Below, in pieces: positions 57,741 to 64,000 of a DNA stretch of 64,000 bases (positions are counted from its first letter, which is position 1; every line of letters starts with the position of its first letter). The notes under the pieces were generated by a model. That model had not been told where the DNA came from. It saw only the letters and a program-made list of their open reading frames with translations, and ran no database searches. Source of the stretch: JBFMEX01 sp040752215 (GTDB lineage: Bacteria > Pseudomonadota > Alphaproteobacteria > Rhizobiales > Hyphomicrobiaceae); the NCBI GenBank assembly GCA_040752215.1, contig JBFMEX010000048.1, positions 1 through 64,000 on the forward strand, written 5' to 3'. Position numbers and translations under genes: made by a program.

Positions 57741-58967
57741 GTGATCGAGGAATTCCACCGCATCAAGCGCCTGCCGCCCTACGTCTTCGCCGAGGTCAAC
57801 CGGTTGAAGGCGGCGGCCCGCGCCCGCGGCGCCGACATCGTCGACCTCGGCATGGGCAACCCGGACCTGCCGACTCCGCAGCACATCGTCGACAAGCTGA
57901 TCGAGACGATCAGCAAGCCGCGCACCAACCGTTACTCGGCCTCGAAGGGTATCCCGGGGCTGCGCCGCGCACAGGCGGCCTACTACGAGCGCCGGTTCGG
58001 CGTGAAGCTCGATCCCGAGACCGAGATCGTGGCGACGCTCGGCTCGAAGGAGGGCTTCGCCAACATGGCGCAGGCGATTACCGCCCCCGGCGACGTGATT
58101 CTGGTGCCGAACCCGACCTATCCGATCCACGAGTTCGGCTTTCTGATCTCGGGCGCCGCCATTCGCCACCTCCCGGCCGGCAATGGCGAGGCGTTCCTCA
58201 GAATGGTCGATCACGCCTGCCGGCACTCGATTCCGAAGCCGCTGGCGCTGGTGCTGTGCTTCCCGTCCAACCCGACGGCGATGGTGGCCGATCTCGACTT
58301 CTACAAGGCGGCGGTGGATCTGGCCAAGCGGCTCGACCTCATCATCCTGTCCGACGTCGCCTACTCGGAGATCTACTTCGACGACCAGCCGCCGCCGTCG
58401 ATCCTGCAGGTGCCGGGCGCGATCGACATCGCGGTCGAGTTCACCTCGCTCTCCAAGACATACTCGATGCCCGGCTGGCGGATGGGCTTCGCAGTCGGCA
58501 ATGCGCGCCTCATCGGCGCGCTGGCGCGGGTCAAGTCGTACCTCGACTACGGCGCCTTCACACCGATTCAGGTCGCGGCCGCGGCGGCGCTCAACGGCCC
58601 GCAGGACTGCGTGGAGGAGGTGCGCCAGATCTACAAGCGCCGCCGCGACTGCCTCGTCGAGAGCTTCTCGCGCGCCGGCTTCGAGGTGCCGCCTCCGCCC
58701 GCCAGCATGTTCGCCTGGGCGCCGATACCCGAGCCGTTCCGCCATCTCGGCTCGGTCGAGTTCTCGAAGCTGCTGATCGAAAAGGCGGACGTCGCGGTCT
58801 CTCCGGGCGTCGGCTTCGGCGAGTACGGCGAAGGCTTCGTCCGCATCGCGATGGTCGAGAATGAGCACCGCATCCGTCAGGCCGCACGCAACATCAAGAA
58901 GTTCCTCGCCCACGCCCCGGAGACGTTGCACAACGTCATTCCGATCCCGCAGAAAGCCATCCGCTGA
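57741..58967 (+). CDS. PLP-dependent aminotransferase (AlaC/aspartate aminotransferase type)
   Basis: 408 residues from a GTG at 57741, giving the family start IEEFHRIKRLPPYVFAEVNR. Fold-type I features: DIVDLGMGNPDLPTP, YSASKGIPGLRRAQAAYYER, VPNPTYPIHEFGFLISGA, the PLP lysine in VEFTSLSKTYSMPGWRMGFA, and FVRIAMVENEHRIRQAARNI. Relatives are annotated as AlaC-type glutamate-pyruvate or LL-diaminopimelate-like aminotransferases. It precedes the homoserine dehydrogenase gene by 7 bases, an arrangement common in rhizobial-order genomes and consistent with amino acid synthesis. Confidence 0.9.
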   Translation: MIEEFHRIKRLPPYVFAEVNRLKAAARARGADIVDLGMGNPDLPTPQHIVDKLIETISKPRTNRYSASKGIPGLRRAQAAYYERRFGVKLDPETEIVATLGSKEGFANMAQAITAPGDVILVPNPTYPIHEFGFLISGAAIRHLPAGNGEAFLRMVDHACRHSIPKPLALVLCFPSNPTAMVADLDFYKAAVDLAKRLDLIILSDVAYSEIYFDDQPPPSILQVPGAIDIAVEFTSLSKTYSMPGWRMGFAVGNARLIGALARVKSYLDYGAFTPIQVAAAAALNGPQDCVEEVRQIYKRRRDCLVESFSRAGFEVPPPPASMFAWAPIPEPFRHLGSVEFSKLLIEKADVAVSPGVGFGEYGEGFVRIAMVENEHRIRQAARNIKKFLAHAPETLHNVIPIPQKAIR

Positions 58968-58974
58968 CCTGCCA

Positions 58975-60273
58975 ATGAAAGCGCCATTGACCCTCGGCGT
59001 CGCCGGTCTTGGGACTGTCGGCTCCGGCCTCTTGAAGTTGCTGGCGGCCCACGGCGACCGCCTGCAGGAGACGATCGGCCGCGAGATCCGCCTCGCCGGC
59101 GTCTCCGCGCGCGACCGCGACAAGCGCCGTGGCGTAGAGCTCGGTGGCGCACGCTGGCACGACGATCCGGTGGCGCTGGCCCGCGATCCGGGCATCGCCG
59201 TGTTCGTCGAGCTGATCGGCGGCGAGGACGGCGTCGCCAGGGCGGCTGTCGAGGCGGCGCTCAAGGCCGGCAAGCACGTCGTCACCGCCAACAAGGCGCT
59301 GCTCGCCAGGCACGGCTTCGAACTTGCCCGGCTCGCGGAGAAGCAGGGCGTCGCGCTCAATTTCGAGGCGGCGGTCGCCGGCGGCATTCCGATCATCAAG
59401 ACCATGCGCGAGGCGCTGGTCGGCAACGAGGTGAAGCGCGTCTACGGCATCCTCAACGGCACCTGCAACTACATCCTGACGCGGATGGAGGAGGAGAAGG
59501 CCGCCTTCCACGAGGTGCTGAAGGAGGCGCAGGCGAACGGCTACGCGGAGGCCGATCCGACGTTCGACATCGGCGGCTTCGATGCCGCCCACAAGCTCGC
59601 CCTGCTGGCGGCGATCGCGTTCAACACGCGGGTCGCGTTCGACCAGATCCACATCGAGGGCATCCAGGGAATTACCGAGGCCGATATCGAGGCGGCGGCC
59701 GAGCTCGGCTACCGGATCAAGCTCTTGGGTGTCGCGCAGACGACCGAGAGCGGAATAGAGGCGCGCGTGAACCCGGCGTTCGTGTCGCTCGACAACGCCA
59801 TCGCCAGCGTCTCCGGCGTCACCAACGCAATCGCGGTCGACGCCGACTTCGCCGGAAACCTGCTGCTGGTCGGTCCCGGCGCGGGCGCGAGCCCGACCGC
59901 CTCGGCGGTGGTAAGCGATATCGTCGATATCGGCGCCGGCTTCATCCTTCACCCGTTCGGCGCGCCGTCCTCCAAGCTGAAGCCCTACAAGCGGGCCAAG
60001 CTCGGTCATCACCAGGGCGGATATTACGTGCGGCTCTCCGTCTATGACCGCCCGGGCGCGATGGCGGCGATCACCAAGCGCATGGCCGAGCGCGACGTGT
60101 CGCTGGAGAGCATCGTGCAGCGCTCGCCGCGCGGCGCACTGGGCGCGCAAGTCAATGTCGTGATCATCACCCACGACACCACCGAGGAGGCAATCCGCAA
60201 GGCGCTCGATGCGATCGAGGCCGACGGCAAGGTCGCCGAGCGGCCGCAGATGATACGGATCGAGACGCTGTGA
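58975..60273 (+). CDS. hom: homoserine dehydrogenase
   Basis: 432 residues. Reduces aspartate semialdehyde to homoserine for threonine and methionine synthesis. NAD(P)-binding LTLGVAGLGTVGSGLLKLLA, catalytic region VVTANKALLARHGFELARLA, AAVAGGIPIIKTMREALVG, LNGTCNYILTRMEEE, and YAEADPTFDIGGFDAAHKLA. The C-terminal ACT domain (YYVRLSVYDRPGAMAAITKR onward) implies feedback control. Co-transcribed with the aminotransferase. Confidence 0.96.
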   Translation: MKAPLTLGVAGLGTVGSGLLKLLAAHGDRLQETIGREIRLAGVSARDRDKRRGVELGGARWHDDPVALARDPGIAVFVELIGGEDGVARAAVEAALKAGKHVVTANKALLARHGFELARLAEKQGVALNFEAAVAGGIPIIKTMREALVGNEVKRVYGILNGTCNYILTRMEEEKAAFHEVLKEAQANGYAEADPTFDIGGFDAAHKLALLAAIAFNTRVAFDQIHIEGIQGITEADIEAAAELGYRIKLLGVAQTTESGIEARVNPAFVSLDNAIASVSGVTNAIAVDADFAGNLLLVGPGAGASPTASAVVSDIVDIGAGFILHPFGAPSSKLKPYKRAKLGHHQGGYYVRLSVYDRPGAMAAITKRMAERDVSLESIVQRSPRGALGAQVNVVIITHDTTEEAIRKALDAIEADGKVAERPQMIRIETL

Positions 60274-60327
60274 CTCGGGGGCACGAGAGCTTTGACCGAC
60301 TTTGCCACTGGCCGCACGCGGCGGCCT

Positions 60328-60343
60328 CCCCGCGCAGGCGGGG
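60328..60343. terminator. short GC hairpin between hom and glpX
   Basis: CCCCGC, loop GCAG, GCGGGG, 55 bases after the hom stop. No T-tract. The surrounding CCCCGCGCAGGCGGGGATC resembles common extragenic palindromes of Alphaproteobacteria, so it may be a dispersed repeat rather than a terminator. Confidence 0.4.
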
Positions 60344-60457
60344 ATCACGGAGCGAGAGTCGCCGCGCGCAGCAGACATTGAGTGCGAGCGCAAGTCCGCT
60401 GTCTCCGAAAGATCGGAGCTTTTCCGCGCTGGCACGGGCGCACGCGGGAGTCGAGCC

Positions 60458-61453
60458 ATGACGAGTGACGAGCTCAACCATTCCGGCCTCGACCGCGAGC
60501 TGGTGCTCGAGGTGGCGCGTGTCACGGAGGCGGCCGCGATCGCCGCGGCGCGGTTCCGCGGGCTTGGCAACGAGCGCGCTGCCGACGGGGCGGCCGTCGA
60601 CGCCATGCACCGCGAGCTGGCGCGGCTCGCCATCGTCGGCTGCGTCGTGCTCGGGGAAGGCAGCGAGGACGAGGCCGGGAAGCTCTACATCGGCGAGGCA
60701 ATCGGCGCCGGCGGCGGTCCCGAGGTCGACATCGCCGCCGATCCGCTGGAAGGAAGCACGATCTGCGCCAAGGGGCTCTCCAACGCGCTGTCCGTCGTCG
60801 CCATCGCCGAGAAGGGCCGGCTCTTGCGCGTGCCCTCGATGTACATGAACAAGATCGCGATCGGACCCGGCTATCCGGAGGGCCTCGTCGACCTCGACGC
60901 CAAGCCGGGCGACAATCTCGCCCGGCTCGCCGAGGCCAAGGGGGTTGCCGTCTCCGGGCTGACCGCCTGCATCCTCGACCGGCCGCGCAACGGCGAGCTG
61001 ATCCGGCAGGTGCGCGAGGCCGGCGCGGCGATCAAGCTCATTCCCGACGGCGACATCGCCGGCGTGATCTGGACCACCGAGCCGGAGGAGACCGGCATCG
61101 ACATCTATCTCGGCATCGGCGGCGCGCCGGAGGGCGTGCTGGCAGCGGCCGCGCTCAGCTGCATCGGCGGTCAGATCCAGGGCCGGCTGACGCCGATCAG
61201 CGAGGAGGATCGCCGGCGCGCTCGCCGCATCGGCATCGACAGGATCGACCGCAAGTACGGGCTCGCCGACATGGCCTCGGGCGACGTCATCTTCTCCGCC
61301 ACCGGCGTCACCGACGGCTCGCTGCTCGATGGCGTGTGGTGTCACGACGGCATCGCCGAGACCGAGACGCTGGTGATGCGCGCCAGCACCGGCACGGTGC
61401 GGCGCATCAAGACCACATCGCGCGCGATCGGCCAGCGCAGCCCTCAGGTATGA
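60458..61453 (+). CDS. glpX: fructose-1,6-bisphosphatase class II
   Basis: 331 residues. Gluconeogenic removal of the C1 phosphate from fructose 1,6-bisphosphate (in some relatives also sedoheptulose bisphosphate). Class II signatures: VVLGEGSEDEAGKLYIGEAI, EVDIAADPLEGSTICAKG, NALSVVAIAEKG, SMYMNKIAIGP, and VIFSATGVTDGSLLDGV. Located between hom and the PPi-phosphofructokinase gene. Confidence 0.94.
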   Translation: MTSDELNHSGLDRELVLEVARVTEAAAIAAARFRGLGNERAADGAAVDAMHRELARLAIVGCVVLGEGSEDEAGKLYIGEAIGAGGGPEVDIAADPLEGSTICAKGLSNALSVVAIAEKGRLLRVPSMYMNKIAIGPGYPEGLVDLDAKPGDNLARLAEAKGVAVSGLTACILDRPRNGELIRQVREAGAAIKLIPDGDIAGVIWTTEPEETGIDIYLGIGGAPEGVLAAAALSCIGGQIQGRLTPISEEDRRRARRIGIDRIDRKYGLADMASGDVIFSATGVTDGSLLDGVWCHDGIAETETLVMRASTGTVRRIKTTSRAIGQRSPQV

Positions 61454-61606
61454 CACCCGCGCCGATGGGCCGCGGGGCGCGCGCTTTCCTCCCCCGCGTG
61501 CCGGGTGCTATCGAATGCGCCCAACGAGCGATCATGGGCCCTCGATGCCCCGCCCGACCCGGGGCGCGCCGGCGGGACATGACGACACCTTGGGAGGATT
61601 TCGACG

Positions 61607-62863
61607 ATGGCCAAGAACGCGTTCTATGCTCAGTCCGGCGGTGTCACGGCGGTCATCAACGCCTCGGCGTGCGGCGTCATCGAGACCGCGCGCAAGCACA
61701 CCGACAGGATCGGCAAGGTCTACGCCGGCCGCAACGGCATCATCGGCGCCTTGACCGAGGATCTGATCGATACCTCGGCCGAAAGCGACGCGGCGATCGC
61801 GGCGTTGCGCTACACGCCGTCGGGTGCGTTCGGCTCGTGCCGCTTCAAGCTCAAGGACCTCGAGAAGAGCAAGCGCGAGTACGACCGGCTGATCGAGGTC
61901 TTCAAGGCGCACGACATCGGCTACTTCTTCTATAACGGCGGCGGCGACAGCGCCGACACCTGCTACAAGGTCTCGCAGCTTTCCGAGAAGCTCGGCTACC
62001 CGGTGCAGGCGATCCACGTGCCGAAGACGGTCGACAACGATCTCCCGATCACCGACACCTGCCCCGGATTCGGTTCGGTCGCCAAGTACATCGCCATCTC
62101 GACGCGGGAAGCCTCCTACGACGTACGCTCGATGTCGCGCACCTCGACCAAGGTATTCGTGATCGAGGTGATGGGCCGCCACGCCGGCTGGATCGCGGCC
62201 GCCGGCGGGCTCGCCGCCGACAAGGAGAATGACATTCCGGTCGTCATCCTGTTCCCGGAAATCGAGTTCGACGAGGCGCGCTTCATGGCCAAGGTCAAGC
62301 AGATGGTCGACAAGTACGACTACTGCTCGGTCGTCGTGTCGGAAGGCGCCAAGCGTCCCGACGGGCACTTCCTGGCCGAGCAGGGCACCAAGGACGCGTT
62401 CGGCCACGCGCAGCTCGGCGGCGCGGCACCCGTCGTCGCCGACATGATCCGCAAGGGGCTCGGCTACAAGTTCCACTGGGCGGTCGCCGACTACTTGCAG
62501 CGCGCCGCGCGCCACATCGCGTCGGGCACCGACGTCGAGCAGGCCTATGCGGTCGGCAAGGCGGCGGTCGAGATGGCGATCGCGGGCGAGAATGCGATCA
62601 TGCCGGCGATCGTGCGCAAGTCGTCGAATCCCTACGTGTGGGAAATCGGCAAGGCGCCACTCTCCAAGGTTGCCAACGTCGAGAAGATGATGCCGCGCGA
62701 GTTCATCACCGCCGACGGCTTCGGCATCACGGATGCCTGCCGCGAGTACCTGGTGCCGCTGATCCAGGGCGAGCAGTATCCGCCCTACGAGAACGGCATG
62801 CCGCGCTACGTCACGCTGAAGAACGAGGGAGTGGCGCGGAAGCTCGCCGAGTTCAAGCTGTAG
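61607..62863 (+). CDS. pfp: PPi-dependent 6-phosphofructokinase
   Basis: 418 residues. Reversible phosphorylation of fructose 6-phosphate using pyrophosphate. NAFYAQSGGVTAVINASACG opens the PFK fold, followed by FFYNGGGDSADTCYKV and HVPKTVDNDLPITDTCPGFG. The lysine at about 140 of PKTVDND replaces the Gly of ATP-dependent enzymes and is diagnostic for PPi use. VIEVMGRHAGWIAAAGGLA binds the sugar phosphate. Methylotrophic proteobacteria often carry this type. GGGAGGA precedes the ATG. Confidence 0.94.
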   Translation: MAKNAFYAQSGGVTAVINASACGVIETARKHTDRIGKVYAGRNGIIGALTEDLIDTSAESDAAIAALRYTPSGAFGSCRFKLKDLEKSKREYDRLIEVFKAHDIGYFFYNGGGDSADTCYKVSQLSEKLGYPVQAIHVPKTVDNDLPITDTCPGFGSVAKYIAISTREASYDVRSMSRTSTKVFVIEVMGRHAGWIAAAGGLAADKENDIPVVILFPEIEFDEARFMAKVKQMVDKYDYCSVVVSEGAKRPDGHFLAEQGTKDAFGHAQLGGAAPVVADMIRKGLGYKFHWAVADYLQRAARHIASGTDVEQAYAVGKAAVEMAIAGENAIMPAIVRKSSNPYVWEIGKAPLSKVANVEKMMPREFITADGFGITDACREYLVPLIQGEQYPPYENGMPRYVTLKNEGVARKLAEFKL

Positions 62864-62985
62864 GCAGTGGGCAGCTCGGGGCTCGCTGCTACAACCTGGG
62901 GATAGCCGGTCGGCGAGCGATCCCCGCGCCGGGGTCGTGCCTTATGAATCGTCTATCTTGGCCCGTTTCTCGGGGGGAGAGGGCG

Positions 62986-64000
62986 ATGGTGGCGCTGCGC
63001 GAGGTCGGTCTTGCCGAGGACGAGGGGCGCCGGGCGCTGCTCGACGTGACGCGCTCGGCGCGCGGCTACGTGTGGCGCGAGCGGCTCGCCGCCGCTGCCT
63101 TACCTCTGGCTGCCGCCATCAGCCAGCGCCACGGCCTGCCGGAGCTCTTGGGCCGGGTGCTCGCCGCGCGCGGCGTCGGCCTCGACGAGGTCGCCGTGTT
63201 CCTCGATCCGAGCATCAAGGCGCTGCTGCCCGACCCGAGCGTGCTGGTCGATATGGACAAGGCGGCGGCGCGCCTCGCCGACGCGATCGAGCGGCGCGAG
63301 GCGATCGCCGTCTTCGGCGACTACGACGTCGACGGCGCCTGCTCGTCGGCATTGCTGGCTCGCTTCCTGGCGCACCACGGGCTTGCCGCCCGCATCTACA
63401 TCCCCGACCGCATCTTCGAGGGCTACGGGCCGAACACGGCGGCGATCGAGGGCTTGGTCAAGGACGGCGCAAAGCTGATCGTCACCGTCGACTGCGGCAC
63501 CACGAGCTTCGAGCCGTTCGCCGCCGCCCGCCGGCTCGGCGCCGACGTGGTCGTCGTCGATCATCATCAGGCCGACGCGCTGCTGCCCGAGGTCGCCGCC
63601 CTCGTCAATCCGAACCGTCAGGACGACATCTCCGGCCTCGGCCACCTCTGCGCGGCCGGCGTCACGTTCCTCGCGCTCGTCGCCATCACGCGCGAATTGC
63701 GCCGGCGCGGATACTACGCTGCCACAAGCGACGCGCCGGCGCTCTTGGAGCTGCTCGATCTCGTCGCGTTGGCGACCGTCGCGGACGTGGTGCCGCTCAC
63801 AGGTCTCAATCGCGCGTTCGTCACCCAGGGCCTCAAGGTGATGCGCCAGCGCGCCAATACCGGGTTGCGCGCGCTCGCCGACGCGGCCGGCCTCGACGAG
63901 CCGCCGAGCACCTATCATCTCGGCTACATCCTCGGGCCCCGTATCAACGCCGGCGGACGCATCGGCGACGCGGCGCTCGGCGCGCGTCTCTTGGCCACCG
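62986..64000 (+). CDS. recJ: single-stranded-DNA exonuclease RecJ (3' part beyond window)
   Basis: About 338 residues visible; the frame runs off the right edge. 5'-3' ssDNA exonuclease of recombination and repair. DHH-family motifs: AIAVFGDYDVDGACSSALLA (motif I), LIVTVDCGTTSFEPFAAARR, DVVVVDHHQADALLPEVAAL (DHH) and LCAAGVTFLALVAITRELRR. HLGYILGPRINAGGRIGDAA is the conserved DHHA1-side segment. ATG 62986 has GGGGGGAGAGGG in front; an in-frame ATG at 62944 would add 14 residues. Confidence 0.94.
   Translation, partial: MVALREVGLAEDEGRRALLDVTRSARGYVWRERLAAAALPLAAAISQRHGLPELLGRVLAARGVGLDEVAVFLDPSIKALLPDPSVLVDMDKAAARLADAIERREAIAVFGDYDVDGACSSALLARFLAHHGLAARIYIPDRIFEGYGPNTAAIEGLVKDGAKLIVTVDCGTTSFEPFAAARRLGADVVVVDHHQADALLPEVAALVNPNRQDDISGLGHLCAAGVTFLALVAITRELRRRGYYAATSDAPALLELLDLVALATVADVVPLTGLNRAFVTQGLKVMRQRANTGLRALADAAGLDEPPSTYHLGYILGPRINAGGRIGDAALGARLLAT

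Overview
The window is GC-rich chromosomal DNA with dense coding on both strands, very high third-position GC, many ATGA/GTGA gene overlaps and best family matches to Alphaproteobacteria. The gene set points to a Hyphomicrobiales (rhizobial-order) bacterium with methylotrophic capacity: tetrahydromethanopterin/methanofuran cofactor genes, PQQ-alcohol-dehydrogenase-associated transporter genes, a periplasmic nitrate reductase operon, a PPi-type phosphofructokinase and a class I PHA synthase. I saw no tRNA or rRNA genes, no CRISPR array, no prophage and no intact insertion sequence. Assignment to an order is inference from gene content, not from a marker phylogeny.

Layout. 1-7.7 kb (mostly minus strand): topA (cut by the window edge), dprA, plsY, then pyrC and pyrB, with a decayed hicAB toxin-antitoxin pair between plsY and pyrC. 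7.8-18.8 kb: aidB-type acyl-CoA dehydrogenase, divergent MarR and AraC regulators, DUF599 membrane protein, PcfJ-domain protein, ruvX, UPF0173 hydrolase, DUF2853 protein, an exported thioredoxin-like protein with a secreted partner, and a secreted gamma-glutamyltransferase. 19-20.4 kb: DUF1326 + DUF2182 pair. 20.4-21 kb: gene-poor, possibly with a permease remnant.

21-34.3 kb is the C1-metabolism block. On the minus strand is the PQQ-dehydrogenase-associated set: binding protein, beta-propeller, small copper-site-like protein, ABC ATPase, ABC-2 permease and a secreted protein of unknown function. Divergent from it on the plus strand are two tandem DUF2380-type proteins and a second, NitT/TauT-like ABC transporter. 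These run almost without gaps into six cofactor genes (mfnB, folB-like, amino-acid-kinase-like, DmrB/AfpA-like flavoprotein, dihydropteroate-synthase-like, DUF447). 34.4-40.7 kb is a complete napFDAGHBC operon with ordered repeats in front of it.

41-44.3 kb is a TRAP transporter (TakP-like) with two mirrored palindromic elements inserted between dctP and dctQ. 44.3-52.4 kb is probably a malonate catabolic locus: a GntR/FCD regulator with an ATTGTATACAAT operator, divergent from a second TRAP transporter, malonyl-CoA decarboxylase, a class III CoA-transferase and an HpxW-like Ntn hydrolase. 52.4-64 kb is housekeeping: a membrane protein, dapE, an ArsR-like regulator, phaC, a small lipoprotein, an aminotransferase followed by homoserine dehydrogenase, glpX, PPi-phosphofructokinase, and recJ (cut by the right edge).
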